Below are positions 17,610 through 27,072 of a DNA stretch of 64,000 nt, one piece after another. The notes under the pieces are model-generated. The model was not told where the DNA came from, made no database searches, and saw only the letters and a program-made list of their open reading frames with translations. Every line of letters begins with the position of its first letter. The first letter of the stretch is position 1. The position numbers and the translations under genes are program-made. This DNA comes from Chelativorans petroleitrophicus. GTDB lineage: Bacteria > Pseudomonadota > Alphaproteobacteria > Rhizobiales > Rhizobiaceae. The stretch is from contig NZ_JAODNV010000001.1 in the NCBI RefSeq assembly GCF_025398195.1, forward strand, positions 1 through 64,000. The letters run 5' to 3'.

Positions 17610-18626
17610 GTGTCCGCATCTATATTTTTGCGCAAAATTGCCATCGCTTTGGCGATCGTCGGAGCGTGTGGGGCGGTGGTGGGATCGGCCGCCGCGAGCG
17701 AGTGGAAGTGCTACACCTATCAGGCTGCTCCTGCGAGCCCGGTGAATATCGGGCTTCAGAAAATGGCCGATAAGCTCAAGGAGATCACCGGCGGCGAAAT
17801 CAACATGACCTGTAATGTCGGCGGGTCGCTACCGATCGACGCCAATTCGATTGCGCCTGCCATTAGCGATGGCGTCCTGGATTTCGGTTCGACTTCCACA
17901 ATCTCAGGATATGTGCCGCTGGCTGCCATCGGCATTCTGCCCGGCATGTTCTCCAGCAATGCAGACTACGATGAGCGCGGGTGGCCTTTCCTAGAGGAGA
18001 TCATCGAGGAAGAATTCGACAAGCGCAACATCAAGGTTCTTGGCATATACCACTATCCGCCGCAGGTGGTCCTTGGTTCCAAGAAGGCACCGCCGCTGAA
18101 ATCGCTGTTTGACCTGAAGGGCAGGACCATCCGCGTCGGCAATCCCGAGGTGGCCGATCTTGCAAAGGCGCTCGGGGCCGTTCCGGTTACTTTGCCCACG
18201 CCTGACGTGTCTCCAGCGCTTCAACGCGGAACGGTGGAGTACGTGGTGACCGCGGTCGCGGCCGGCGGCCGGCTCTGGCATGACTTCTTCGGCTCCGCCA
18301 TCATGGATCCCCTTTATGTTTCGGTCAGCTACATCATCATGAACAAGGATCGTTGGGAAAGCTTGACGCCGGACCAGCAGGAGGAATTCCAGGAGTTCGT
18401 CACTGAGACCAGCCGGTGGATCACCAGCTCCCAGGAGGAGGATGACGCTGTCGCTCTCAAGGAATTCCAGGAGAAGGATGGCTGGGCCGTTACTCCGGGG
18501 AATCCCGACTCCTACGCCCAAATCACCAAATTGATGGAGCCGATCTGGACCCAGTGGGCGGAGGAGCGCGGCCCCGAAGCCATAGAGCTCCTGGAAAAGC
18601 TGAAGGCGGAGCTCGGCCACAACTAG
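17610..18626 (+). CDS. dctP: TRAP transporter substrate-binding protein (TRAP-1)
   Basis: A periplasmic solute-binding protein of 338 residues. The signal peptide covers about residues 1-29 (IALAIVGACGAVVGSAAAS). The mature part has the DctP blocks SLFDLKGRTIRVGNPEVADLAKALGA and DVSPALQRGTVEYVVTA; the Arg in TIRVG is the usual carboxylate-clamping residue. It starts with GTG at 17610 behind GAGGAG. It differs clearly from the two other DctP proteins in this window, so its ligand is probably different. First gene of dctP-dctQ-dctM. Confidence 0.92.
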   Translation: MSASIFLRKIAIALAIVGACGAVVGSAAASEWKCYTYQAAPASPVNIGLQKMADKLKEITGGEINMTCNVGGSLPIDANSIAPAISDGVLDFGSTSTISGYVPLAAIGILPGMFSSNADYDERGWPFLEEIIEEEFDKRNIKVLGIYHYPPQVVLGSKKAPPLKSLFDLKGRTIRVGNPEVADLAKALGAVPVTLPTPDVSPALQRGTVEYVVTAVAAGGRLWHDFFGSAIMDPLYVSVSYIIMNKDRWESLTPDQQEEFQEFVTETSRWITSSQEEDDAVALKEFQEKDGWAVTPGNPDSYAQITKLMEPIWTQWAEERGPEAIELLEKLKAELGHN

Positions 18627-18710
18627 GCTCCGCCGAAAAGGGATGCCGCGGCCTTTATCCCGACCGCGGCTCCCCTTCCTGCGAACTCGAAATGGCAAGA
18701 AGGGAGCGAT

Positions 18711-19235
18711 ATGCGCGCGCTTAATGCTGCCCTGGACTGGCTGGTCCGGTTCAGCGCAATTCTCGCCTGCGTGGCGATCGCCGGCATGAGCCTTTTGATC
18801 GTGCTCGAGGTGATCCTCCGCTCGATGTTCTCGTCCACTCTATATTTTATCGAAGAATACTCGGGCTACATGGTGCTGGTGATAATGGCGCTCGGCCTGC
18901 CCTATTGCCGCGAGAGGAACGCTCTCCTCACCGTGGATTTTTTCATTTCGCGACTGGAAAAGGCGAACCGCAGGAAAGTGGAATTCGTCTACGGCCTCGT
19001 TTCAATCGCCTTCTGCATTCTGCTCGACTGGTACGTCATCGAACTGCTGATGAAGTCGATCCAGCGCGATCTGATGGCGCCGACGGTCACCAGAACCCCG
19101 CTTTGGATTCCCCAGATTTTCCTGCCGTTTGGGATAACCCTCCTGTGCCTGGTCATGATCCGCAAGCTGTTCAGGCCGGATCCCATGAAGGACGCTGACC
19201 TCAGCGAAGACGTGCTCGCCCACGAAATGGAGTAG
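18711..19235 (+). CDS. dctQ: TRAP transporter small permease (TRAP-1)
   Basis: A 174-residue membrane protein with four predicted helices (ILACVAIAGMSLLIVLEVILR, YMVLVIMALGLPYC, FVYGLVSIAFCILLDWYV, IFLPFGITLLCLVMI). It is the small subunit that docks to DctM for sodium-driven uptake of organic acids. The ATG follows GGGAG. It lies 84 bases after dctP and six before dctM. Confidence 0.9.
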   Translation: MRALNAALDWLVRFSAILACVAIAGMSLLIVLEVILRSMFSSTLYFIEEYSGYMVLVIMALGLPYCRERNALLTVDFFISRLEKANRRKVEFVYGLVSIAFCILLDWYVIELLMKSIQRDLMAPTVTRTPLWIPQIFLPFGITLLCLVMIRKLFRPDPMKDADLSEDVLAHEME

Positions 19236-19241
19236 GACGGG

Positions 19242-20534
19242 ATGTACGAAATTATCACGGTTTCGCTTGGACTGGTCGTTTCGATATCCCTGCTCCTTGG
19301 CGGCATACCGATCGCCGTTGCAGTGGGGCTTGCTGGCGTTCTGACGCTTCTCCTGAACGAAGGTCTCGGCTCCCTCAACGCGATCAGCTTCATCATCTGG
19401 GGAAGCGTCAACAACGCATCGCTCAGCTCGCTCCCGCTCTTCATCCTCATGGCTGAATTCATGCTGCGATCCGGAGTGAGCGACTCCTACTATTCCGGAA
19501 TGTCGCAGCTCATACGCAAGGCACCGGGCGGGCTGCTGCAGACCAATATCGCGAGCTGCTCTCTGTTCGCGGCCATAAGCGGGTCCAGCGTCGCGACGGC
19601 CGCCGCGATTGGCGGCGTGGCCATTCCACGTCAGCGCAAGGATGGATATGACCTTGCGATGGCGTGCGGATCTATCGCGGCTGGCGGGACATTGGGAATT
19701 CTGATCCCGCCCTCGATCGTCATGATCATCTATGCCACGTTCTCGGAGCTGTCCGTGGCCAAGCTCTTTGCGGCAGGCATGGTTCCCGGCCTGCTCCTCA
19801 CGGTTATGTTCATGGTCTATATCGCCGCGCGTTGCATCATAGACCCGAGCCTGGCTCCCAAAATGCCACCGGCGGAGAAAGGTTGGCTCTGGAAGGGCAT
19901 CAAGAACATCGCGCCGATGGCCGGCCTGATGGTCATTATTCTCGGCAGCATCTTTCTCGGAATTGCCACGCCGACCGAGGCGGCAGGCCTGGGCGCCTTC
20001 CTTGCCGCAGTCATCTCCTGGGTCGTCAGCCGCCCGCCGCTTCGCGCACTTGGTCAGGCGCTGATGAATACCATCGTCATCAGTTCTTCGATCCTCTTCA
20101 TCGTCATCGGCGCGTTCATCTTCAATTACGCCATTCAGACGGCCGGCATCACGGCGCAACTGACGAATTGGGTCGTCACGCTTGATCTCAACGTCTACAC
20201 GTTTCTCGTGCTGATGCTGATTTTCTACTTCATCCTGGGGTGTCTGGTGGATTCCATCGGCATGATCGTGATGACGGTGCCGCTGCTGCTGCCGATCCTG
20301 ATCGCATATGGGATCGACCTGATCTGGTTCGGAGTCGTCCTGGTCATCGCAGTGGAGCTGGGGCAGATCACCCCTCCCGTGGGAATCAATCTTTACGTCG
20401 TCGATCAGATTTCGAAGGCCGGTATTGCGACGGTGATCCGCGGCGTCGCGCCCTACTTCGTTATCATCATCCTGTTCCTCGTGCTGCTTACCATCTTCCC
20501 CGATATCGCGACCTGGCTTCCATCGATGATGTGA
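19242..20534 (+). CDS. dctM: TRAP transporter large permease (TRAP-1)
   Basis: A 430-residue polytopic inner-membrane protein, about twelve helices, the sodium-coupled transport subunit. Family marks are SLPLFILMAEFMLRSG, FAAISGSSVATAAAIG, GILIPPSIVMIIYA, ATPTEAAGLGAF and the C-terminal QITPPVGINLYVV. It completes the TRAP-1 operon; the next gene, an SDR dehydrogenase on the same strand 134 bases on, could share its transcript. Confidence 0.93.
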   Translation: MYEIITVSLGLVVSISLLLGGIPIAVAVGLAGVLTLLLNEGLGSLNAISFIIWGSVNNASLSSLPLFILMAEFMLRSGVSDSYYSGMSQLIRKAPGGLLQTNIASCSLFAAISGSSVATAAAIGGVAIPRQRKDGYDLAMACGSIAAGGTLGILIPPSIVMIIYATFSELSVAKLFAAGMVPGLLLTVMFMVYIAARCIIDPSLAPKMPPAEKGWLWKGIKNIAPMAGLMVIILGSIFLGIATPTEAAGLGAFLAAVISWVVSRPPLRALGQALMNTIVISSSILFIVIGAFIFNYAIQTAGITAQLTNWVVTLDLNVYTFLVLMLIFYFILGCLVDSIGMIVMTVPLLLPILIAYGIDLIWFGVVLVIAVELGQITPPVGINLYVVDQISKAGIATVIRGVAPYFVIIILFLVLLTIFPDIATWLPSMM

Positions 20535-20668
20535 CAGCGGCGCGGCTGAGGCCGGGGTGAATGAAAACAAGAAAGTGGATGGAGAGGCGGTCGAAGCAGC
20601 TGGTCTGGGCACACGATCGTCTCACCGCAGCGGGAATCCCGAATGTGAACTGACCTAGGGAGGGAATT

Positions 20669-21412
20669 GTGACCAGCGGACTTGATGGCAAAGCGGCGCT
20701 CATTGTGGGCGGTTCGCGCGGAATCGGGGCCGAAGTGGCGCGGCGTTTCGCGCTTGCCGGGGCTAAGGTCGCAATAGGCTACCGCGCGGCAACAGACGAG
20801 GCCAACAAACTCGTCGCCGAGCTGCGGAAAGGTGGTGTCGAAGCAACCGCGATTGCAGGCAACATTGCGGTCCCAACCGAGGCGGAAGCCATCGTTCGGG
20901 GTGCCTATGATACGTTTGACAGGCTGGATATCCTCGTCAACACCGCCGGCGTCAGCCCGTATCTGCCCCTGGAGCAAATTGACCCGGAGCACATCCGGAC
21001 AGTCCTGGACGTTAACGTGCTTGGGGCGATCATGCTGACGAAAGCTGCCGCGCCGCTCCTGCCTTCGCCCGGCGGGCGGATTATCCATTTCTCCTCAAGG
21101 CTGGCTTACAATCCGATACCGACGAGTTCGGTCTATTCAGCCTCAAAGGCTGCTGTGGCGACGCTGGTCCACGCATATGCACGCGAACTTGGCCCCAGGG
21201 GCATTACGGTCAACGCGGTTGCTCCGGGAGTCATCGAGACGGACATGACCACGGACATCATTCAGAAGCGCGGCGATCAGATACGTGCGGCGACGCCGCT
21301 GGGACGTATCGGGCAACCTTCCGACATCGCTGGCCTCGTCGAGTTTCTTGCCTCCCCCGATTCAGGGTGGATCACCGGCCGCACCATCATAGCCGATGGC
21401 GGCCTCAACTGA
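20669..21412 (+). CDS. short-chain dehydrogenase/reductase
   Basis: A 247-residue classical SDR oxidoreductase. The cofactor motif is VGGSRGIG (residues 11-18, TGxxxGIG type with V replacing T); NTAGV follows, then the catalytic YSASK with an upstream Ser. The Arg in the YRAA stretch after beta-2 suggests NADP preference. GTG start behind AGGGAGG. It closely resembles 3-oxoacyl-ACP reductases, but its place after TRAP-1 suggests oxidation of an imported hydroxy acid. Confidence 0.88.
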   Translation: MTSGLDGKAALIVGGSRGIGAEVARRFALAGAKVAIGYRAATDEANKLVAELRKGGVEATAIAGNIAVPTEAEAIVRGAYDTFDRLDILVNTAGVSPYLPLEQIDPEHIRTVLDVNVLGAIMLTKAAAPLLPSPGGRIIHFSSRLAYNPIPTSSVYSASKAAVATLVHAYARELGPRGITVNAVAPGVIETDMTTDIIQKRGDQIRAATPLGRIGQPSDIAGLVEFLASPDSGWITGRTIIADGGLN

Positions 21413-21496
21413 TTGCCCGAGTCGCACACCAGCCAGCAGAAGCGGGCGAAGCTATCGGCCGCAATCAGTGGCAGATACAGCTCAGGTTTCAGATAC

Positions 21497-22525
21497 TTAC
21501 GGCACGAGGACAATCGTGCCGATGCTTTTCCCGGATTCCAGAAGCCGGTGAGCCGCCGCAGCTTCCGAAAGCGGCATTACGGTGCCGATCAAGGGGCGGA
21601 TTGTGCCTGCTGCATAAAGGTCGAGCACTTCGTTCAGTGCGCGATGGTAGTCGTCCAGTTCTCTAACGTGGTCGCCCAGTGCAAATCTGCTGACGCTCAG
21701 CGAACCCTTTTTCGAAAGCGTGAGCAGATCGATGGCGGGGGGCGCGCCGGAGGCGTTGCCGTAATTGATCAGTCGGCCAAAGGAACGCAAACAGTCCAGC
21801 GAGGGTAGCAAAGTATCTTTTCCCACCCCGTCGTATACTGCATCCACTCCCTCAGGGCATAATTTGCGTACTTCTTCCACAAGGGGCAGTTCGCGATAGA
21901 GGATAGGGTGCTCGCAGCCATGCTTACTGGCAATGTCCGCCTTTTGCCCTGATCCGACCGTGCCGATTACTCGCGCTCCAAGGTGTCTGGCCCACTGACA
22001 TAAGATAAGACCGACGCCGCTCGCGGCTGCATGTATGAGGACCGTATCGCCAGCTTGCGGCTTATGGAATCTGTTTATGAGCCCGGACGCAGTCAGTCCT
22101 TTCATCAGTAGGCCGGCGGCCTCTATGTCGCCCAGCTCGTCGGGAAGATGGATCAGACGAGCTGCCGGAACGGCGCGGTAGGTCGAATACGCGCCGGTGT
22201 TTTCGAAGAATGCTCCGCCCATTCCCACGTAGGCGACCCGATCTCCGACTTTGAAACCATGTACGTCATCCCCAAGCGCTACGATTTCGCCCATGCCCTC
22301 GTTGCCGGGGATGACGGCACCCGGCTCTCTTTGACCTCGATAAAACGTGCCGCTGCGCGCATTGGCGTCTGAGAAATTCACTCCAATCGCCGTATGGCGC
22401 AACAGGACTTCCCCCGGTAGGGGCAAAGGCACGGGCACGTTTTCACACCGCAAAACGTCGGGCCCGCCGAAGGCGCGATAGACTATTGCGGGTGCGGCGG
22501 AGGGCAGTCGTTTTACGGTGGCCAT
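21497..22525 (-). CDS. quinone oxidoreductase (medium-chain, zinc-free)
   Basis: A 342-residue MDR-superfamily NADPH:quinone reductase or enoyl reductase. The N-terminal GroES-like domain carries GVNFSDANARSG and PGNEGMGEIVALG; the Rossmann part has AAASGVGLILCQWARHLGARVIGT. The cysteine set of the zinc enzymes is missing, as usual for QOR. It faces the SDR gene and is read toward it, so it is a separate unit. Its upstream region is a long non-coding stretch. Confidence 0.87.
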   Translation of the reverse strand: MATVKRLPSAAPAIVYRAFGGPDVLRCENVPVPLPLPGEVLLRHTAIGVNFSDANARSGTFYRGQREPGAVIPGNEGMGEIVALGDDVHGFKVGDRVAYVGMGGAFFENTGAYSTYRAVPAARLIHLPDELGDIEAAGLLMKGLTASGLINRFHKPQAGDTVLIHAAASGVGLILCQWARHLGARVIGTVGSGQKADIASKHGCEHPILYRELPLVEEVRKLCPEGVDAVYDGVGKDTLLPSLDCLRSFGRLINYGNASGAPPAIDLLTLSKKGSLSVSRFALGDHVRELDDYHRALNEVLDLYAAGTIRPLIGTVMPLSEAAAAHRLLESGKSIGTIVLVP

Positions 22526-23154
22526 CTACCCACAGATAGGCTTAGTCGCGGGGTGATTGTGAGATCGCACCCCCATTTTACGAGCGTTCGCCCTGCCATT
22601 GCGGCTGAACACGCCAAAACAGCTGAAGCTGGGCCTGCGACGGCTGCAAGCCGTTCCTGCGTTGGTTTCGCTAGGAGAAATTGAGCGAGATCGGTAGCAA
22701 GAGCGGTAGAGTCATGCTGTAACAAAAACAGATGCATTGTTGCGCCTATCGTGCACGGGAGGAACGGTGTCGGAACAAAGAGCGTGGCCGCTCCTGCGAC
22801 AGGGCAGGACGGGCTGGTGCGACGCTCCTGAGAACTCCTTCTGTATGCCCGCCAACTCCTGTGCCGAAGGAGCGTTCAGCTAGCCCATATGACAGCACGG
22901 GGGTCTGATCATGCACGATAGGGCGATCCTCGCGCGGCTTTCGCTTCCGGCAACCCATTCAGCTGGACCCGCCCGAAAACCTGGGTGGTTCCCACAAGCC
23001 GTCATCGCACCATTACGCCGGTTTCGGACGGCCTTCGCTGTCTGTGGACTTCTCGTCCGCCATACGTGCTGCCCCGGGCCGCCCGCCCGGCGAGGGTGAC
23101 CGCCACGGGCAGCGAACACCAGAGAATTCCTATGAAGAATAGCTGAGGACATGC
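22526..23154. other. 629-base non-coding region between QOR and DUF6282 genes
   Basis: No gene, RNA or transposon remnant is recognisable. Short frames exist on both strands but none has a Shine-Dalgarno or family signature. It must hold two divergent promoters. One feature stands out near the QOR start: GGGGTG and CACCCC arms at 22550-22555 and 22568-22573. Confidence 0.5.
22550..22573. promoter_or_regulatory. GGGGTG...CACCCC inverted repeat upstream of QOR
   Basis: Two six-base arms around a 12-base spacer begin 25 bases before the QOR start codon, where a repressor site would block its promoter. No matching site was noticed elsewhere. Confidence 0.3.
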
Positions 23155-24060
23155 ATGGCCGAGAATGGGTCTAACGAGCGCGATGCCGAGATCGCGGAAC
23201 TGCTGAAAGGAGCTGTGGACCTGCACTGCCACAGCGGGCCGGCGGCGATGCCGCGCATCCTGGACCACCACGAAGCGCTGCTCGACGCGGCCGGTGCCGG
23301 CTTCCGGGCCCTCCTGTTCAAGGACCATTTCTATCTTGGCGTGTCGCACTGCGTGATACTGGAAAAATTGGTGCCGACCGACGTCAAGCTGTTTTCCGGC
23401 CTCGCGCTCAACAATGCCAGCGGCGGCATCAATCCGCACGCGGTGAACCATGCAATCAACATCGGCGCCAAGATCATCTGGCTGCCGACGCTCTCGGCAC
23501 AGAACCACCTCGATCAGCTCGAGGGGCAGGGCAAGACCTTCCCGAAGACGGCAAAGCGGATGCTGCCGCCCGAGCCGCTCTCGGCGCTCGATGCCACCGG
23601 TAGGGTGAGCGACGCGACGAAGCAGGTCCTGGATCTTATCGCCGAGGGCGACATCATCCTTGCAGGCGGCCATCTGCCCGCCTCGGAGCTGATCATGGTT
23701 TTCGAGGAGGCCGGCAGACGCGGCGTCAAGAAACTGCTGGTCAATCACCCGACCTACATCGTCGGCTGTACCGACGACGACATGAAGGCGCTGGTTGAGC
23801 TGGGAGCCTATCTGGAGCACTCGATCGGCATGTTTGTCGAAGGTGCGGGAAAGATCTTCGGCCCCGACGAGCTCGCCCACTATATTCAGCTGGTCGGGCC
23901 GGAGCGCACGATATTGTCGTCCGATCTCGGTCTCAGGGGATCGCCCCGGCCGCTCGAAGGCTTCCGGCAGATCGTTGCGATGCTCTTGGATCTGCAGATT
24001 TCGCCGAAAGACATCCGCACAATGATCGGCGACAACGCGGCCAAGCTACTCAATCTCTAG
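23155..24060 (+). CDS. DUF6282 family putative metal-dependent hydrolase (copy A)
   Basis: A 301-residue cytosolic protein of a family without established function. The pattern looks like an amidohydrolase/PHP-type barrel: DLHCHSGP with His24 and His26, LLFKDHFY, LALNNASGGINPHAV, SAQNHLDQL, GGHLPASE, NHPTYIV, LEHSIG and ILSSDLG with a late Asp. Several His/Asp are placed like metal ligands. It is clearly homologous to the protein at 33020-33925 over its whole length. It sits 46 bases before a TRAP operon, so hydrolysis of the imported compound is the simplest inference. ATG preceded by GAGGAC. Confidence 0.75.
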   Translation: MAENGSNERDAEIAELLKGAVDLHCHSGPAAMPRILDHHEALLDAAGAGFRALLFKDHFYLGVSHCVILEKLVPTDVKLFSGLALNNASGGINPHAVNHAINIGAKIIWLPTLSAQNHLDQLEGQGKTFPKTAKRMLPPEPLSALDATGRVSDATKQVLDLIAEGDIILAGGHLPASELIMVFEEAGRRGVKKLLVNHPTYIVGCTDDDMKALVELGAYLEHSIGMFVEGAGKIFGPDELAHYIQLVGPERTILSSDLGLRGSPRPLEGFRQIVAMLLDLQISPKDIRTMIGDNAAKLLNL

Positions 24061-24106
24061 CCGCCGGTGGCGGTGCTGCAGACGTGTTCTTGAACGGGAG
24101 GAAACA

Positions 24107-25102
24107 ATGATCACCAGACGTTCGTTGATGAAGACCGGCGCCGCTGCTGCGGCGATGACCGTGGCGATGCCCTGGGTCTCCAGGGCCGAGCCGATGAAGG
24201 TGCGGCTCGCGCATGCCGCCAACGAGATCCATCCGGGCCACATCGCCACGCTCGAGTTCAAGAAGTCGCTCGAGGCGCTGGTGCCGGGCGCCTTCGATCT
24301 GACGATCTTCCCGAACCGCCAGCTGGGCGACGACCAGCAGAACGGCGAAAGCTGCGTCGCCGGCACGCTCGAATTCTGCGGTTGCTCGGGGGCCATCACA
24401 TCGCTGGTGACGGGGACGAACACGCTGGACAGCTACCAGCTTCCGTTCCTGATCAAGAGCTACGACCATTTTGTCGAAATGGCGCTGAGCCCCGAGGCTG
24501 ATGCCATCCATGAAAGCTTAACGGAGGGCGGTCTGCTTGGTCTTCAGACCACTGACATTGGACGGCGCCACTTCGCCACGATCGGGGAACCGGTTCGCAA
24601 GCTTGCCGACTTCCAAGGCCTCAAGACGCGGATTGTGCCTCTGGAGCTGCACAAGGTGATTTGGGAGACGGTCGGCGTGAATCCCGTCGGCCTGCCCTAC
24701 GGCGAGGTCTACGGCGCGCTGGAGACAGGCACCATCGACGCGGTCGAGATCAATGTCTCGTCCATGCTGGCTGAAAATCTCTGGGAAGTTGCCAAGAACT
24801 TCACGCTGACCGGCCATTATCCCTGGCACAACACGATTTCTGTCAACCTCGCCTTCTACGAGAGCCTGCCCAAGGAGCTGCAGGACGCGATCAGGCAAGC
24901 TGGTAAGGATTCGGTCAAGCCTACTCTCGACTACACAGCCAAGCAGGATGAGGACGGCATGAACCAGATGGCGGAGCATGGCGTCCAGATATTCGAGCTT
25001 GAAGGGCTTGACGAAATGAGGGCCAAGGTGGCGCCGATCGTCGAGCAGTGGAGCGAGAAGTCGCCGTTGATCGCCAATTTCGTCAAGGCCGCGCAAGCCT
25101 GA
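24107..25102 (+). CDS. dctP: TRAP transporter substrate-binding protein (TRAP-2)
   Basis: A 331-residue periplasmic binding protein. The signal region MITRRSLMKTGAAAAAM is followed by AMPWVSRAEP; the RRSL start resembles a Tat signal. Ligand-binding blocks include LAHAANEIHPGH, FPNRQLGDDQQNGESC and GLKTRIVPLELHKVIWETVG with the conserved Arg, then EVYGALETGTIDAVE. These blocks match the TRAP-3 binding protein much better than TRAP-1. ATG behind GGGAGG. Part of DUF6282-dctP-dctQ-dctM. Confidence 0.92.
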   Translation: MITRRSLMKTGAAAAAMTVAMPWVSRAEPMKVRLAHAANEIHPGHIATLEFKKSLEALVPGAFDLTIFPNRQLGDDQQNGESCVAGTLEFCGCSGAITSLVTGTNTLDSYQLPFLIKSYDHFVEMALSPEADAIHESLTEGGLLGLQTTDIGRRHFATIGEPVRKLADFQGLKTRIVPLELHKVIWETVGVNPVGLPYGEVYGALETGTIDAVEINVSSMLAENLWEVAKNFTLTGHYPWHNTISVNLAFYESLPKELQDAIRQAGKDSVKPTLDYTAKQDEDGMNQMAEHGVQIFELEGLDEMRAKVAPIVEQWSEKSPLIANFVKAAQA

Positions 25103-25118
25103 AGAAACGGACGCCTCC

Positions 25119-25706
25119 ATGCCTGACGCTGACGAAAACGTGGCGCCGCGTGCGTCCCGGAATGGGGTGCTCGCTCTTTACTTCCGCTTCATAGAAGGGT
25201 TCGCCGGCGTCACGCTGGGGGTGATTCTCGTTGTGATGGTGGTGCAGGTGGTCGCCCGCTATGTGTTCTCCGCCTCGCTGATCTGGGCCGAGGAACTGTG
25301 CCGGCACATCCTGATCTGGCAGACCTTCCTGCTGCTTGGGGTCGCTTATCGGCGCGGAGAATTCGTCGCGTTTGAAATCCTGCCGGTGATGCTGAAGCCG
25401 AAGGTCCGTCTGGTGCTGAAAACGGTAACAGCGGTGCCAATCCTCGTCTTCTTGGTGCTCATCGCCGTCTACGGCTGGCGCTATGCCGAGGTCGTTCAGC
25501 GGCAGACCATCCCCGCGCTGAATTTCATCTGGTCATCGCTGACCGGGCACAATCTCAATGTCTCGGTACGATGGGTCTATGTTGCGGTTCCCGTCGGTTC
25601 GGCGCTGCTGGGGCTGCATGTGCTGGCTGACCTGGTGGAGTCCTGGCAACGCCTGCGCCACCCTGAGCCGCAGCTCTTCCGGGCGAACCAAGGCGAGGTG
25701 CTGTGA
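25119..25706 (+). CDS. dctQ: TRAP transporter small permease (TRAP-2)
   Basis: A 195-residue four-helix protein (VTLGVILVVMVVQVVARYVF, ILIWQTFLLLGVAYRRGEF, VPILVFLVLIAVYGW, VYVAVPVGSALLGLHVLA). WAEELCRHILIW is the family block after helix 1. It follows dctP by 16 bases and overlaps the dctM start in a TGATG junction, indicating translational coupling. Confidence 0.9.
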   Translation: MPDADENVAPRASRNGVLALYFRFIEGFAGVTLGVILVVMVVQVVARYVFSASLIWAEELCRHILIWQTFLLLGVAYRRGEFVAFEILPVMLKPKVRLVLKTVTAVPILVFLVLIAVYGWRYAEVVQRQTIPALNFIWSSLTGHNLNVSVRWVYVAVPVGSALLGLHVLADLVESWQRLRHPEPQLFRANQGEVL

Positions 25707-26986
25707 TGGCCGCCTTCTTCGGCATCTTCCTGCTTCTTCTCGCCACGGGCGTGCCCATTGCCCTCGCGCTGGGAATCGGCGGGGTCGCGTTCCTGTGGCT
25801 CTCTGGCAACGAGATGATGATCCTGCAGCTGCCGCAGCGGATGATGGCGGGAGTCAACCAGTTCGTGCTGCTCACCATACCGCTGTTCCTGCTGGCCGGT
25901 ACGCTGATGAACGTGGCCGGGATAACGGACCGGATCGTCGGCTTCGCCCGCGCTACGGTCGGCCACCGGCGCGGCGGCATGTCCTCGGTCACGGTGCTCT
26001 CGGCGGGGTTTTTCGCCGGCATTTCCGGCAGCGCGAACGCGGAAGCGGCGGCACTCGGTTCGATCCTGATCCCGACGATGAGGAAGCAGGGAATTCCGGC
26101 GGCCTATGCCGCAGCACTGGTGGGCGTCTGTTCCATCGTTGGGCCGATCATCCCGCCGTCGATCACCATGATCATCTACGGCGTGCTATCGGGCACCTCG
26201 ATCGGCCAGCTCTTCCTCGCCGGCGTCATTCCCGGGGTGCTGCTTATCGCCAGCTTTCTGGTATATGTCACATGGCGCGCACGCCGCGACGGCTTTCCGC
26301 TATCGGAGCGCGTACCTTGGGCCGAACGCCGGGGAGACGTTGTGCGGGCGCTGCCGGCGCTGTTCCTGCCTGTCATCATCATTGTCGGCATAAAGGCCGG
26401 CGTCTTCACGCCTACCGAAGCCGCCGCCGTCGCCGTCACCTACGCCCTCATTGTCGGGCTCGCCTATCGCGACCTCACTGTGGAGCGGATCTGGCATTCG
26501 CTGGTGATAACCGCGATCGTCTCGTCGGCAATCCTGTTCATCACCTCCGTGGCCTCCATCGTGGCCTTCGTCTTCACGCTCGAGCAGGTTCCGACCCGGA
26601 TTACCGAGATGGTCCTTTCGATCACGGAGAACAAGCTCGCGATCCTTCTGCTTCTGAACCTTTTCCTGCTCCTGCTCGGAATGTTCCTGGAGCCGATCTC
26701 GATCCTGATCCTTGCGATGCCGGTCCTTCTGAAGATCGGCGCGCTTCTGGGCATGGACCCGGTGCATTTCGGAACGATGGTGGTGCTGAACGTGGTCATC
26801 GGAATGGCTACGCCCCCGGTGGGGATTCAGCTCTTCATCGTCGCAGCCGCATCGGGCGAGCCGCTCATCCGCATCGTCCGGGAGGCATTGCCCCTGATCG
26901 GCATATGCATCGTGGTGCTTGCGCTGGTCGCGTTAATACCGCCGCTGACGCTGTTCTTGCCGAATGCGTTTGTCCCGGTGAATTAG
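25706..26986 (+). CDS. dctM: TRAP transporter large permease (TRAP-2)
   Basis: A 426-residue polytopic sodium-coupled permease. Marks are IPLFLLAGTLMNVAGI, SAGFFAGISGSANAEAAALG, IVGPIIPPSITMIIYG, GVFTPTEAAAVAVTYAL and MATPPVGIQLF. The ATG at 25706 overlaps the dctQ stop; a GTG one codon earlier is also open. It is followed by 86 bases and then a gene on the opposite strand, where I see no clear terminator. Confidence 0.93.
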   Translation: MAAFFGIFLLLLATGVPIALALGIGGVAFLWLSGNEMMILQLPQRMMAGVNQFVLLTIPLFLLAGTLMNVAGITDRIVGFARATVGHRRGGMSSVTVLSAGFFAGISGSANAEAAALGSILIPTMRKQGIPAAYAAALVGVCSIVGPIIPPSITMIIYGVLSGTSIGQLFLAGVIPGVLLIASFLVYVTWRARRDGFPLSERVPWAERRGDVVRALPALFLPVIIIVGIKAGVFTPTEAAAVAVTYALIVGLAYRDLTVERIWHSLVITAIVSSAILFITSVASIVAFVFTLEQVPTRITEMVLSITENKLAILLLLNLFLLLLGMFLEPISILILAMPVLLKIGALLGMDPVHFGTMVVLNVVIGMATPPVGIQLFIVAAASGEPLIRIVREALPLIGICIVVLALVALIPPLTLFLPNAFVPVN

Positions 26987-27072
26987 ACGTTCAGCAACGG
27001 CATTGATGGCGCCGAGGGTTTAAGCCGAGGAAGCCTATCGGGCGCGGCGGCAGTACGCCACGGTATATGAGA

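Noticed and set aside
17393-17644. 83-codon minus-strand frame before TRAP-1
   Set aside because: Overlaps the dctP start, lacks a Shine-Dalgarno and covers the AT-rich promoter region.
19002-20612. 536-codon minus-strand frame across dctQ and dctM of TRAP-1
   Set aside because: Composition is His, Asp and Arg rich, as expected for the complement of membrane-protein codons; no ribosome-binding site or family motif.
22513-22737. 74-codon minus-strand frame overlapping the QOR start
   Set aside because: No ribosome-binding site or recognisable family, and it overlaps a certain gene.
25558-27006. 482-codon plus-strand frame over dctQ-dctM of TRAP-2 in another register
   Set aside because: Low-complexity Arg/Ala/Gly translation; the real frames have membrane helices and overlap neatly.
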